A stretch of DNA of 32,332 nt from Sulfurimonas sp. (GTDB taxonomy: Bacteria > Campylobacterota > Campylobacteria > Campylobacterales > Sulfurimonadaceae): assembly GCA_027068455.1 (NCBI GenBank), contig JAMOSN010000080.1:1-32332 (forward strand). The letters run 5' to 3'. This document shows positions 8,989-19,335 of this stretch, piece by piece. The translations under genes were made by a program, and so were the position numbers. Under the pieces are notes generated by a model. That model worked only from the letters and a program-made list of their open reading frames with translations, was not told the origin of the DNA and ran no database searches. Each line of letters opens with the position of its first letter. Position 1 is the stretch's first letter.

Positions 8989-10200
8989 ATGAAAAGGGCC
9001 ATTTTCTTTTTTCTTTTTTTTACTTTGATTCTTTATGCAAACCCATTGCAAGATGCCATCGATAAAGCTACACCTGGTGCAATCATTAAACTACAAAATG
9101 GAATTTATGTTGGTAATATCATTATCGATAAACCTCTGACAATTGTAGGAATGGGTAAGGGTGTAGAGATTTGGGGTGAGAATCATGGTTCGGTAGTGAC
9201 AATACAAAGCTCCAATGTTGTATTACAAAATATTACGATCTCAAAGAGTGGTGATAATATGCAAAATATCGATGCTGCCATTGCTTTGAAACAGGTTCGT
9301 AACTGTAAAATAGTTGATTGTACCATTAAGGATGTTCTTTATGGTATTGATATGTATATGGTTGAAAACTCCCTTATTATAAATAATGATATAACAGTTG
9401 CAGAAAATAATCTCCCCCTGCGAGGTAATGGTTTAAAATTATATTACTCCCATTATAATACTATCAAAAACAATAAAATACATAATACAAGGGATGTAAC
9501 ACTTCATTATTCCCATCATAATCTTTTTAGTTTGAATGAGTTTAAGCATAACAGATTCGCAACTCATATAGAGATGAGTAATGCTAATATATTTAAAAAC
9601 AATATATATATCTACAACTCTGTTGGTATGATGTTTATGGGTGCAAAAAATACTCAGGTTATTGGAAATAAAATCTTAAGTTCTCAAGGAGCTTCTGGCA
9701 TTGGTGTAATGATTGCAGGAGTGTCTAATTTTATATTTAAGAATAATAGTGTCCGTTATAATGCAAAAGGGCTTTATATTCAAGGAACAGAAAAAGCAAA
9801 AGGGATGAAGCGTTATATTCAAAACAATGAAATAGCTTATAATGCAGAGGCGTTCCATTTTCATGCTAGCATTAAAGACAATACAATAACACGCAACAAG
9901 ATTTATGGAAATATTGATGATGTAGTTAAAGATATTGGTGGTAACTTTGATACTTCTAATGTGGTTACATATAATTACTGGGACAGATATGATGGTTTTG
10001 ATAAAGACAAGGATGGTATCGGAGACACACCATTTAGAGTATATCAACACAGTGATCTACTCTGGCATACAAATCATAAAATCAAGTTTTTTTATGCGGC
10101 TCCAGTGATGACATTATTGGATTTTTTACTAAAGCTTGCTCCATTTGTAGAGCCTAATCTTATTATGGAAGATACAAAGCCTATCTTCCAATCTTTTTAA
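8989..10200 (+). CDS. nosD: Second NosD paralogue
   Basis: Signal peptide; shares LQDAI..A..G..IKL, IIIDKPL.I.G.G.GV, FFY..PV..LL.FL.KLAPF..P..IMED with nosD at 2471. Confidence 0.88.
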   Translation: MKRAIFFFLFFTLILYANPLQDAIDKATPGAIIKLQNGIYVGNIIIDKPLTIVGMGKGVEIWGENHGSVVTIQSSNVVLQNITISKSGDNMQNIDAAIALKQVRNCKIVDCTIKDVLYGIDMYMVENSLIINNDITVAENNLPLRGNGLKLYYSHYNTIKNNKIHNTRDVTLHYSHHNLFSLNEFKHNRFATHIEMSNANIFKNNIYIYNSVGMMFMGAKNTQVIGNKILSSQGASGIGVMIAGVSNFIFKNNSVRYNAKGLYIQGTEKAKGMKRYIQNNEIAYNAEAFHFHASIKDNTITRNKIYGNIDDVVKDIGGNFDTSNVVTYNYWDRYDGFDKDKDGIGDTPFRVYQHSDLLWHTNHKIKFFYAAPVMTLLDFLLKLAPFVEPNLIMEDTKPIFQSF

Positions 10201-10624
10201 CACGTTTTACAACTTCATTGTAGTCAATTATCTCTTGTTCTTTCTCAATATCTTCTTTTGATTTATGAGCAGAAAATCCATAAGCCATCGGTGTGATATT
10301 TTCAGTATCATAGTAAGCTTTTCGTGCATCTATCCACTCACCACTCTTTGCATCTGTTACCCAGATGATAGCGTTGTTTTGCCATGTTATATGTTCATCG
10401 TCAAACCATAATACTGTGCAACCAATATCATCAAAAAGATAATATTTTCCATTTTCAGGATTGATAACCTCCACACTGTTTTTTCTATCACTTACAACCA
10501 TAGCACAGCGTGCACACATATCTCTGTCGTAATGTATTTTATGGACTTGAGATCTGTTTTTTGTTTCACAACCAGTTGTAAACAATGTCAGATACAAACC
10601 TAACAATAAGAGGAGCACTCGCAT
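10181..10624 (-). CDS. nosL: NosL copper chaperone lipoprotein (canonical)
   Basis: Lipobox TTGC; metal-binding motif DMCARCAMVVSDRKNSVEV; YLFDDIGCTVLW. Confidence 0.92.
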   Translation of the reverse strand: MRVLLLLLGLYLTLFTTGCETKNRSQVHKIHYDRDMCARCAMVVSDRKNSVEVINPENGKYYLFDDIGCTVLWFDDEHITWQNNAIIWVTDAKSGEWIDARKAYYDTENITPMAYGFSAHKSKEDIEKEQEIIDYNEVVKRVKKIGR

Positions 10625-10851
10625 TAATATATCCTTTTTTTTTGATTATTCTAACTTATTGATAACGCTTATATGATGATATAAATCAATTACAGTAATA
10701 TTTTTAATATTTAATTCTTATCTTTATTTTAAGATATAGAGGAATCTTGCAAGAAGTATATTAATGTTTTTTTACTATAATCTCATCTTTAAAACTAATT
10801 TATAATAAATTATTATTTTGTAAATTAAAATTAATTATAAAAAGGATATAT

Positions 10852-11364
10852 ATGCTTAGACGAATCCCATGGTGGCTAGGTGGCGTTTTAATGGCACTTT
10901 TACTTCTATTTACATTTTCAATCTTTGGTGCTGGTCGCCCTTTTGGTGCTTCAACCTATGTACCTTATTTTTCAGGAATACTGTTTAACTTAGACCCTGA
11001 AAAATATCCTTATTTAAAAGAGGTACACAATGCTGGTGCTTGGGAAGGTGTTATGCTCCTTGGTGCACTCTTTGGCGGTTTTTTAACTTCTGTTTTTGTA
11101 ACAAAAAGTTTTCGTATCACTATTATGCCAACAGGATGGAAGAAATATAAAAACAATTCAATCAAGTCAAGACTTGTATGGAGTTTTGTCAGTGGATTTT
11201 TTCTTATTATTGGAGCACGTCTAGCTGGTGGATGTACAAGTGGTCACTTTTTAAGTGGTATGAGTCAAACAGCCATCAGTAGTATGATTTTTGGTGGAGT
11301 GGTTCTTGTGAGTCTTATAGTAACAGGAAAAATCTTTTATAAAAGTGAGGCACAAGATGATTGA
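10852..11364 (+). CDS. YeeE/YedE family (DUF395) membrane protein, half 1
   Basis: GARLAGGCTSGHFLSGM signature; multi-TM. Confidence 0.85.
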   Translation: MLRRIPWWLGGVLMALLLLFTFSIFGAGRPFGASTYVPYFSGILFNLDPEKYPYLKEVHNAGAWEGVMLLGALFGGFLTSVFVTKSFRITIMPTGWKKYKNNSIKSRLVWSFVSGFFLIIGARLAGGCTSGHFLSGMSQTAISSMIFGGVVLVSLIVTGKIFYKSEAQDD

Positions 11365-11959
11365 TAGAATTTTAGAGATGTTTGCAACTGTTGCGCAAGA
11401 ACCGCATGGTTCTATTTTTACAGTATTTTTTATAGGTTTTGTTTTTGGTGTTGTTGTTCAATATACTCGTGTTGACAAATTTGAAAAGATTGCTGGTTTT
11501 GCAATGTTAAAAGATACTGTTGTTCCAAAAATGCTCTTTTTGGCAATAGGACTTGCAAGTATTGGTCTGTATTATATGATAGAAGCAGGATATGCACATT
11601 ACCACGTTAAACCTATTATGCTCGGTGGTCTTATTATTGGTGGAACAATTTTTGGTATAGCTATGGCTATTATGGGAAAATGTCCTGGTACTGGTCCTAT
11701 CTCTATAGCTGAAGGTCGTATAGATGTTTTAGTTGGTGCTATCGGTGGTGTTTTTGGTGGTTTGGTTTTTACTGTGTATTATGATCAGTTTAAAATGATT
11801 ATGGGTGAGAGTTTAGGTAAAACTACATTAGTAGATATTTTTGAAGGGAATGAATCTTTAGTGGTACTTGTTTTTGGTATCGCTCTTATTGTTATTGCTT
11901 TAGTGATTCCACTTCGTCAAGAGTTGGACGAAGCAGATCTAAAACAGCTTGATGAATAA
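11357..11959 (+). CDS. YeeE/YedE family (DUF395) membrane protein, half 2
   Basis: MGKCPGTGPISIAEGRIDVLVGAIGG signature; ATG 11357 preferred over GTG 11345; overlaps previous CDS by 8 bp. Confidence 0.85.
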   Translation: MIDRILEMFATVAQEPHGSIFTVFFIGFVFGVVVQYTRVDKFEKIAGFAMLKDTVVPKMLFLAIGLASIGLYYMIEAGYAHYHVKPIMLGGLIIGGTIFGIAMAIMGKCPGTGPISIAEGRIDVLVGAIGGVFGGLVFTVYYDQFKMIMGESLGKTTLVDIFEGNESLVVLVFGIALIVIALVIPLRQELDEADLKQLDE

Positions 11960-11962
11960 CGA

Positions 11963-11993
11963 AGAGGGGAAATTATTTTATAATTTTCCCTTT
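11963..11993. terminator. Probable bidirectional terminator between convergent genes
   Basis: AGAGGGGAAATTAT-TTT-ATAATTTTCCCTTT inverted repeat with one mismatch and one G-U; lies between convergent CDS ends and spans the minus-strand stop codon. Confidence 0.65.
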
Positions 11994-13298
11994 GAGTTCA
12001 TCCTCTTGCAATTTCTCACTCGCATATTTAATCACAACAACTTTTTCAGTTTCATTGATAAACCACTCTGCAATATGCTCATGCTCTAGATTTTTAAGCT
12101 TTTCAAAATCAACTTTATCTTCAGGGATAACAAGGTGTGAATAACGAAGAGGATTTTTCATCTTAAGTGCTGTCCATACAAGCCATGCTAAGCCAATTGC
12201 TCCAATAGTAAGACCAAGTGTTGCACGAGAACTTGCATCCAAATAAAGACCTGCAAATGTACCACCTAAAAATGTAGCAAAATAAGCAGCTGAATTAGCA
12301 ATACCAAGAGCAGCACCTTTTTGGTGTACTTTTGCAAATTTAGAGATCATTGACTGCACAAGCGGCTCCATCATATTAAATGCTATAAAAAAGAAAATAA
12401 CCGCTGCTACAAAAACGCTGCTTGATGTAGTAAGCCCCATCATTACAAATGATGCTGTAAAAAGAACAATAGAGAGCATAAAAATCTGTTTAGGGATATT
12501 TTTCTTCTCTCCAAACACAGCTGCTGGTCCCATAGCGATAAGTCCAGCAATCATCGCAGGAACATACACCATCCAAAGCTCACTCTTTTCCCAGTTAAAT
12601 CCATACTCTGGTTTTGTTAAAAAGACAGGAATAATAACAAAAGCAGCAGTCATCAGCCCTTTTTGCATAGCATTGATAATGATCATTCCCAAGAGATTAG
12701 GGTCTTTAATGATATCTGCTGTTTTTGTATCATTATGATAAATATGTTTTATTTTTGGTGGTGTTGGTACTTTTGTAAAAAGTACCACAATAGCAATCAA
12801 AGCTAAAACAGCAGTGATGATGAAAATAGTGCTAATACCATAATGTGATGCGATAACAGGACCTAGTGCCATAGCAAATGCAAAACTCATAGCAATAAAA
12901 CCACCCATAATAGCCATAGCATGACCACGGGTTTTTTCCTCAACCAAATCAGCAATCATTGCAGTAACAACACTACCAATAGCTCCAGCACCCTGCAAGA
13001 AACGACCAAACATCAACATATAGATGTTATCTGAATAGGCACAAATAAGAGAACCTACCAAAAAGATGAGTAAACCAAAAAGTATAGTTGGTTTACGACC
13101 GATTTTATCACTCATAGTTCCAAAAGGAACTTGGAAAATAGCCTGAGTAAGGGCATAACCACCAACTATCACACCAACTAAAAAGGGAGTAGCACCTTCT
13201 AAATCAAATGCATAAACAGAAAGGACTGGTAAAACAAGAAATAATCCTAAAAATCTTAGAAATAGAATCAAAGAAAGTGGAAAAACTTTTTTAAACAT
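11973..13298 (-). CDS. MFS transporter (YajR-like) with C-terminal cytosolic extension
   Basis: 12-TM MFS pattern, GTMSDKIGRKPTI loop motif; ~50-residue hydrophilic C-terminus. Confidence 0.85.
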   Translation of the reverse strand: MFKKVFPLSLILFLRFLGLFLVLPVLSVYAFDLEGATPFLVGVIVGGYALTQAIFQVPFGTMSDKIGRKPTILFGLLIFLVGSLICAYSDNIYMLMFGRFLQGAGAIGSVVTAMIADLVEEKTRGHAMAIMGGFIAMSFAFAMALGPVIASHYGISTIFIITAVLALIAIVVLFTKVPTPPKIKHIYHNDTKTADIIKDPNLLGMIIINAMQKGLMTAAFVIIPVFLTKPEYGFNWEKSELWMVYVPAMIAGLIAMGPAAVFGEKKNIPKQIFMLSIVLFTASFVMMGLTTSSSVFVAAVIFFFIAFNMMEPLVQSMISKFAKVHQKGAALGIANSAAYFATFLGGTFAGLYLDASSRATLGLTIGAIGLAWLVWTALKMKNPLRYSHLVIPEDKVDFEKLKNLEHEHIAEWFINETEKVVVIKYASEKLQEDELKGKIIK

Positions 13299-13403
13299 AT
13301 GAAAGCCTTTATATATAGTATAATTTTGAAATTATAGAGCAATAATTATTTACATAGTATTTGCAATAGATAAACAAGAGTTATTAAAGAAAGTTATAAG
13401 GAA

Positions 13404-14018
13404 ATGACGATGAAATTAGTACTAGCTACATCTAATAAAGGGAAGGTTCGAGAGATTAAACAACTGTGTGCAGAGTATGAGGTGATACCCTATACAGATC
13501 TTATCGATGGATTTGAAATCATTGAGGATGCCCATACCTTTAAAGAGAATGCTCTTATAAAGGCAAGAGCAGTGTATAAAGCATTAAAAAATAATCCAAA
13601 ATATAAAGATGAAGAATTTATTGTGATAGCTGATGACAGTGGAATCAGTGTTGATATATTAGATGGTGCACCAGGGATTTACAGTGCTCGTTATGCTGGT
13701 GAAGATGCTGATGATAAACAAAATCTCTATAAACTTATAGAAGATATCAAAGCAAAAGGTGTAAAGAGTTCACCTGCTCACTATACAGCAGCAATTGCCA
13801 TTATCTCTAATGAAGGTGTAGAAAAAACTGTGCATGGATGGATGTATGGAACAGCACTTACAGAGGCTAGAGGTGATGGTGGATTTGGATATGATCCTAT
13901 GTTTATACCATTAGGGTATGATAATACTTTAGGGGAGTTAGAGGATGAGATAAAGCAAAAACTCTCCCATCGCTCCAAAGCACTTTTATTAACTAAAAAG
14001 ATTTTACAAACTTTATAG
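13404..14018 (+). CDS. rdgB: RdgB/HAM1 non-canonical purine NTP pyrophosphatase
   Basis: [60 protein letters not shown]. Confidence 0.95.
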   Translation: MTMKLVLATSNKGKVREIKQLCAEYEVIPYTDLIDGFEIIEDAHTFKENALIKARAVYKALKNNPKYKDEEFIVIADDSGISVDILDGAPGIYSARYAGEDADDKQNLYKLIEDIKAKGVKSSPAHYTAAIAIISNEGVEKTVHGWMYGTALTEARGDGGFGYDPMFIPLGYDNTLGELEDEIKQKLSHRSKALLLTKKILQTL

Positions 14019-14105
14019 TACTTTTTTACTAAGTCTTACAAATTTTTTTTCTAGTAGTTCAAGCATATAATGTAAGTGGGCGTTATATTTACGAATTTTT
14101 CGCAC
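14013..14105 (-). CDS. Putative 30-aa basic small protein (unlisted): [30 protein letters not shown]
   Basis: GTG start preceded by AAAGGAG; open to TAA; overlaps the rdgB 3' end by 6 bp. Confidence 0.35.
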   Translation of the reverse strand: MRKIRKYNAHLHYMLELLEKKFVRLSKKVL

Positions 14106-14179
14106 AATATCTCCTTTAACATCTTTACAAGATACAAAGGAGATAGCAACTAGTGTTCCAAAAGTGAGTTTTTAGTGAC

Positions 14180-14950
14180 TTAGCTAAAAATTGTCAGTAA
14201 AAAGATACCAAAAAGGATACGATAAATACCAAAAGCTACGAAAGTGAACTTTTCCAAAAATTTCAAAAAGAGCTTAATGGTAAGATATGCTACAAAGAAG
14301 CTGACCATGAAACCAACACCAAGGGTTATCATATTGGTATCGCTAAACTCTTTATAGTGTTTGAGTAGATCATAAGCTGTGACTGCACTCATCACAGGAA
14401 AAGCAAGTAAAAAACTAAATTCGGCACTTGCTTTTCGTGAAAGCCCAACAAGTAAAGCACCAATGATGGTTGAACCTGCACGACTTGTTCCTGGAATAAG
14501 AGCAAAAACTTGTGCAAAACCTATCACCATCGCCTGCTTAAGCGATACATCTTCAACATTGTCTATAAGATGTTGCTCTTTTGGAATAAAGAATTTTTCT
14601 ACAAGTAAAAAAACAATACCTCCTACAATAAACATCGTAGCAACAATGGTGATACTAAAGAGCTCTTTAATCTGGTGAGAAAAAAGAAAACCAACAGCAC
14701 CGATGGGGATAAACGCCAAAAACACTTTTGTCCATAAAGAGATCTTCTCAAGTGTAAACTTTTCTCTATAATTAAAAAAAACAGCCAAAATAGCGGCAAA
14801 TTGAATAATAACCTCATACGCTTTTGTAACACTGGTTTGATCAATCCCTAAAAATTCACTAGCAACAATAAGATGTCCAGTAGAAGAGATGGGTAAAAAT
14901 TCGGTAAAACCTTCAATAACTCCTAAGATGATAGAGTCAAAAACTGTCAT
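14180..14950 (-). CDS. uppP: Undecaprenyl-diphosphatase UppP/BacA
   Basis: [19 protein letters not shown] and [10 protein letters not shown] motifs. Confidence 0.96.
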   Translation of the reverse strand: MTVFDSIILGVIEGFTEFLPISSTGHLIVASEFLGIDQTSVTKAYEVIIQFAAILAVFFNYREKFTLEKISLWTKVFLAFIPIGAVGFLFSHQIKELFSITIVATMFIVGGIVFLLVEKFFIPKEQHLIDNVEDVSLKQAMVIGFAQVFALIPGTSRAGSTIIGALLVGLSRKASAEFSFLLAFPVMSAVTAYDLLKHYKEFSDTNMITLGVGFMVSFFVAYLTIKLFLKFLEKFTFVAFGIYRILFGIFLLTIFS

Positions 14951-15074
14951 AAATATCCTTCTGTTTAAAAGCGTAATTTTACCATAATTCTAAAATTTAA
15001 ACTTATTTCGCTATAATACGAGGTTTTGTTTTTAAACACCCTTTATAATTTCATAAATAAATAGGAAAACCTAA

Positions 15075-16187
15075 ATGTTACTTTTTACTCCTGGTCCAAC
15101 TCCAGTTCCACAAAATGTCAGAAATGCGATGGCACAAGAAACGATGCATCACCGTACACCAGAATTTGAAGCGATTTTTGAAAAGACACGTTCTCATCTT
15201 TTTAAGCTTTTTAAAACTGATGAAGTGGTGATGATAGCTTCAAGTGGTACAGGTGCAATGGAAGCGGCTGTTATCAACTTGTGCCACAACACACTTTTGA
15301 GTGTGAATTCTGGAAAATTTGGTGAGCGTTTTGGAAAAATCGCCAAAGCTCATGGTCTTGGTAATGTTGAGATAAAAAATGAATGGGATACTCCTGTAAG
15401 TGTGGAAGCAGTGGTTGCAGCTGTGAAGGCTAACAGTGATATTGATGCTATTGCTGTGCAGGTAAGTGAGAGTGCAGGTGGACTTCGCCATCCAGTAGAA
15501 GAGATAGCAAAGGCTGTTAAAGAGATTAACCCTGAGATTATGATTATCGCTGATGGTATCACTGCTGTTGGTGTAGAACCTATCGATGTAACACATATCG
15601 ATGCACTGATTGCGGGAAGTCAAAAAGCGTTGATGCTTCCACCTGGACTTGCTATTTTAGGACTTTCAAACAGTGCTATAGATAAAATAGGTGAAGGAAA
15701 AGGGTACTACTTAAACCTTGCAAGTGAGATTAAAAAGCAACGCCAAAACACTACAGCATATACAGCTGCAACAACTTTGGTGATAGGTCTTTTAGAGGTT
15801 TTAGAAACTATTGAAGTAGATGGTGGGATTGAAAACCTTTATGAAAAAACTGCAACAAGAGCACAGGCAGTAAAAAGTGCACTTGAAGCGATAGGGTTAC
15901 ATGTATATCCAAAATCTCCTGCAAAATCTATGACAACTATTGATGATGAATCAGCGAGCGAGATCCGTAAACTTTTAAAAGAGAAGTATGGTGTGAATGT
16001 TGCAGGTGGACAAGATCATCTTAAAGGGAAAATCTTTAGAATCAACCAAATGGGTCTGATAGAAGATTATGAGATGGCATGGGTGGTCAATGCTGTAGAA
16101 TTGGCACTTGATACATTAGGTAAAAGAGCTTATGATGCAACAGCGACAAAAGTATTTAATGAAATCACTTTTGGATTAGGAAAATAA
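15075..16187 (+). CDS. Class V PLP-dependent aminotransferase (alanine-glyoxylate/serine-pyruvate type)
   Basis: FTPGPTPVP..V..AM, HHRTPEFEAIF, DGITAVGVEPID, GSQKALMLPPGLA. Confidence 0.9.
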   Translation: MLLFTPGPTPVPQNVRNAMAQETMHHRTPEFEAIFEKTRSHLFKLFKTDEVVMIASSGTGAMEAAVINLCHNTLLSVNSGKFGERFGKIAKAHGLGNVEIKNEWDTPVSVEAVVAAVKANSDIDAIAVQVSESAGGLRHPVEEIAKAVKEINPEIMIIADGITAVGVEPIDVTHIDALIAGSQKALMLPPGLAILGLSNSAIDKIGEGKGYYLNLASEIKKQRQNTTAYTAATTLVIGLLEVLETIEVDGGIENLYEKTATRAQAVKSALEAIGLHVYPKSPAKSMTTIDDESASEIRKLLKEKYGVNVAGGQDHLKGKIFRINQMGLIEDYEMAWVVNAVELALDTLGKRAYDATATKVFNEITFGLGK

Positions 16188-17035
16188 TGATACTTGAACA
16201 CGAAATTCCAAACGGCTCCAAGCTTTATTTTGGAGAAAGTGCCAAAATTAAGCGTAAAATAGAAAGAGTAGCAAGTGATGTGCTTGATGGTTATGGTTAT
16301 GAAGAGATAGTGACACCTGTCTTTTCATATCATCAACATAAATCTATCGCTGATGAAAGAGAACTTATTCGTATCAATGATGAAAAAAACAATGCTCTAT
16401 CGTTGCGTGCTGATTCAACGATAGATGTGGTTCGTATCATTGAAAAAAGATTAGGACGCAATACAACACAAAAAAAATGGTTTTATATCCAACCTGTTTT
16501 TACTTACCCAACCAATGAACAATATCAGGTCGGCGTAGAGTTTATGGGAGAAAAAAATCTCTCTAGTGTGATGAATATCGCTACTGAAATCTTTGAAAAA
16601 CTAGAAGTTACCCCACTTATGCAGGTTTCAAATATGAGAATTCCACAACTTTTAGTGGAGATGTTTGATGAACTAAACATAGATGATTTTAGACATATCA
16701 ATATAGACAAGTTTATCTCTTTGGATGTACCTTGGCTTACACAACTTGTCTATTTACAACATTTGGAGCAGGTTGATGCACTTTTAGAGATTGTTCCTCA
16801 GAGTATTCAAGTAGAGCTTGTGAAAATGAAAGAGTTATGTGAAAGTCTTTCGTGCAAAAAAAGTGTTTTAGCACCAATGTATTATGCAAAAATGCTTTAT
16901 TATGATGAACTTTTCTTCCGATGTATTGTCAATAATGAAGTGTACGCACGTGGTGGAAGATATAAAAATGAAGAGCTCACTTCTGTCGGTTTTGCGATTT
17001 ATACAGATGTTGTGTGTGAAGAATTAACAAAGTAA
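16187..17035 (+). CDS. hisZ: HisZ-like ATP phosphoribosyltransferase regulatory subunit (HisRS paralogue)
   Basis: Class II aaRS-like: [36 protein letters not shown]. Confidence 0.78.
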   Translation: MILEHEIPNGSKLYFGESAKIKRKIERVASDVLDGYGYEEIVTPVFSYHQHKSIADERELIRINDEKNNALSLRADSTIDVVRIIEKRLGRNTTQKKWFYIQPVFTYPTNEQYQVGVEFMGEKNLSSVMNIATEIFEKLEVTPLMQVSNMRIPQLLVEMFDELNIDDFRHINIDKFISLDVPWLTQLVYLQHLEQVDALLEIVPQSIQVELVKMKELCESLSCKKSVLAPMYYAKMLYYDELFFRCIVNNEVYARGGRYKNEELTSVGFAIYTDVVCEELTK

Positions 17036-17045
17036 AGAGGGAAAA

Positions 17046-18305
17046 ATGGCTAGAAATCAAGCAGATGTAATTGTAGGTATCCAGTGGGGTGACGAGGGAA
17101 AAGGTAAGATAGTTGATAGACTTGCGTGTGAGTATGATATGGTGTGTCGTTCACAAGGTGGTCATAATGCTGGTCATACTATCTGGGTAGATGGTGTAAA
17201 ATATGCTCTACACCTTATCCCATCAGGTGTACTTAACCCTAAAGCTATCAATGTAGTGGGTAATGGTGTGGTACTTTCTCCATCTTCTATTATTAAAGAG
17301 ATGGAGCAGTTTGAAAATTTAGAGGGTCGCCTTTTTATCTCAGACAAAGCACACTTGAATCTTTCATACCATGCAATGATAGATCAGGCAAAAGAGCGCC
17401 TCAAAGGTGATAAAGCGATTGGTACAACAGGCAAGGGGATAGGACCTGCATATAGTGATAAAATCAATCGTATTGGGCATCGTGTAGGTGAGCTTTTAAA
17501 CCCTGAAAAGTTGTGTCAGACTATTTTGGACTACTTTGAGCAAAATAAACCTATTTTTGATGTTATGGATCTTCATGCACCAAAAAAAGAGGAGCTTTTA
17601 GCTGAGTTGCAAGGGTATAAAGAGAAGCTTGCTCCTTTTATTACAGATACTACACAACTTGTATGGCGTGCTTTGGATGAAGAGAATAAAAAAGTTCTTT
17701 TAGAGGGTGCACAAGGGACTATGCTTGATATCGATCATGGAACTTATCCGTATGTAACATCATCTTCAACAGTGAGTGCAGGTGCGTGTACTGGTCTTGG
17801 AATCAATCCAAAAGATATTGGAAAAGTAACAGGTATTGTAAAAGCATACTGTACCCGTGTTGGAAATGGTCCTTTTCCTTCAGAAGATTTAGGTGAAGAT
17901 GGAAAGCGTCTTGGTGAACAAGGGCATGAGTTTGGGACAACTACTGGTCGTGCTAGAAGATGTGGATGGTTCGATGCAGTAGCAACTCGTTATGCAAGCC
18001 GTTTAAACGGATGTGATGAACTCGCATTGATGAAACTCGATGTTTTAGATGGTTTTGATGAGGTAAAAGTGTGTGTTGCTTATGAATATAACGGAAAAGA
18101 GATTGATTATCTGCCAGTTGATTTGGAAAATGTCAAACCAATCTATAAAACTTTTAAAGGGTGGAACAACTCTGTAGGTGCTAGAAAATTTGAAGATTTA
18201 CCACAATCAGCTCAAGAGTATGTTAAACTTATTGAAGAGATAACAAAAACGAAAGTTGGGATTATTTCAACATCACCAGAGAGAGATGATACGATTATTC
18301 TCTAA
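17046..18305 (+). CDS. purA: Adenylosuccinate synthetase
   Basis: [48 protein letters not shown]. Confidence 0.98.
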   Translation: MARNQADVIVGIQWGDEGKGKIVDRLACEYDMVCRSQGGHNAGHTIWVDGVKYALHLIPSGVLNPKAINVVGNGVVLSPSSIIKEMEQFENLEGRLFISDKAHLNLSYHAMIDQAKERLKGDKAIGTTGKGIGPAYSDKINRIGHRVGELLNPEKLCQTILDYFEQNKPIFDVMDLHAPKKEELLAELQGYKEKLAPFITDTTQLVWRALDEENKKVLLEGAQGTMLDIDHGTYPYVTSSSTVSAGACTGLGINPKDIGKVTGIVKAYCTRVGNGPFPSEDLGEDGKRLGEQGHEFGTTTGRARRCGWFDAVATRYASRLNGCDELALMKLDVLDGFDEVKVCVAYEYNGKEIDYLPVDLENVKPIYKTFKGWNNSVGARKFEDLPQSAQEYVKLIEEITKTKVGIISTSPERDDTIIL

Positions 18306-18321
18306 ATAAAAAGGATTTGCC

Positions 18322-18756
18322 TTGAAGACCCGCTACAGCTCTTTAGTTGCGATAAAAAAAAATGAGATGCAAAAACAAGAGAGGGTTTTACAAGAGGCAA
18401 ATGCTACACTTACAAAAGCAAAAAAAGAGTTAGAAAACTCTTTTTTGCAACTTCAAAAAATTACACAGCCGTTACAAGGAAATATGTCTGAATTGCTTTC
18501 AACACGCCATCTTTTAGATACGCAAAGAAAATTGATACAACATAATGAAGAGTGGGTGGCGTATGCACAAAAAGAGGTCTATATGGCACAAGAAGCACTT
18601 AAAAAAGCTATGGTTGAATATGAAAAATTCAAATATCTTGAACTTCAAGAGATTGAGACCATTGTAGCAAAAGCAAAAAGAGAAGAATCAAAATCCCTAG
18701 ATGAGATTGCATTAATGACTTTTAGACAAAAACAAACTCAGGTGGCAACTTTATGA
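18322..18756 (+). CDS. FliJ-like flagellar export coiled-coil protein
   Basis: TTG start; ~144-aa coiled-coil opening SSLVAIKKNEMQKQE; followed by MotE-like gene. Confidence 0.65.
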   Translation: MKTRYSSLVAIKKNEMQKQERVLQEANATLTKAKKELENSFLQLQKITQPLQGNMSELLSTRHLLDTQRKLIQHNEEWVAYAQKEVYMAQEALKKAMVEYEKFKYLELQEIETIVAKAKREESKSLDEIALMTFRQKQTQVATL

Positions 18757-19262
18757 GATATTTTTTTATTGTACTTGTATATACTACATCATTACTTGCA
18801 CTACAAACAAGTGAGAAACTTTTTGAATGTACAGAAATTTTTAAAGAGCGTAAAAGCGAACTTCTAGTTGAACTTGAACGTATAGATGAACAAAAACAGG
18901 CATTAAATGCTTTGAAAATAGCTACAGAAGAGTTATTGAAAAAAAAAGAGGCAAAACTTAATCTTCGTGAACAAGAACTTAACAAAAAGTTGCAACTTGT
19001 TGAAGAAAAAGAAAAAAACATACAGCAGATGATAAAAGAAAATAAAAAGATTTTAGAAACATTACAATCTGTAAAAATGGATAAAGTGTCTCAAACATTT
19101 GCAAAAATGAAACCAGCATCTGCAGCAAATATCCTCTCAAATATGAACATTGATGATGCTGTGAAAATTTTACAGTCATTAAAACCAAAAATTGTAGGTA
19201 AAATTTTAATGAAAATGGAACCTAAAAAAGCATCAACTATTACAGAGATATTAAGTAAATAG
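18753..19262 (+). CDS. MotE-like protein (signal peptide, coiled coil, MgtE_N-like C-terminus)
   Basis: FAKMKPASAANILSNMNIDDAVKILQSLKPKIVGKILMKMEPKKAS repeats. Confidence 0.72.
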   Translation: MRYFFIVLVYTTSLLALQTSEKLFECTEIFKERKSELLVELERIDEQKQALNALKIATEELLKKKEAKLNLREQELNKKLQLVEEKEKNIQQMIKENKKILETLQSVKMDKVSQTFAKMKPASAANILSNMNIDDAVKILQSLKPKIVGKILMKMEPKKASTITEILSK

Positions 19263-19335
19263 TAAAAAGCTAATAAGATTTTTACCTTATTTATAGTAAA
19301 ATAGTAAAATTTAATTATAAGTAGGGTCATTGTCC

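Noticed and set aside
9676-10050. 124-aa minus-strand ORF opposite nosD2
   Set aside because: Fully antisense to a well-supported beta-helix CDS; low-complexity I/C-rich translation without recognisable family
10655-10700. TTGAT...ATCAA pair in the nosL/yeeE divergent region
   Set aside because: Half-site spacing is far larger than 4 bp; expected in AT-rich DNA
10796-10812. Inverted repeat TAATTTA-TAA-TAAATTA upstream of yeeE
   Set aside because: A/T only and short; cannot be distinguished from background in this AT-rich spacer
15240-15623. 127-aa minus-strand ORF opposite the aminotransferase
   Set aside because: Antisense to a clear PLP aminotransferase; composition typical of a shadow ORF
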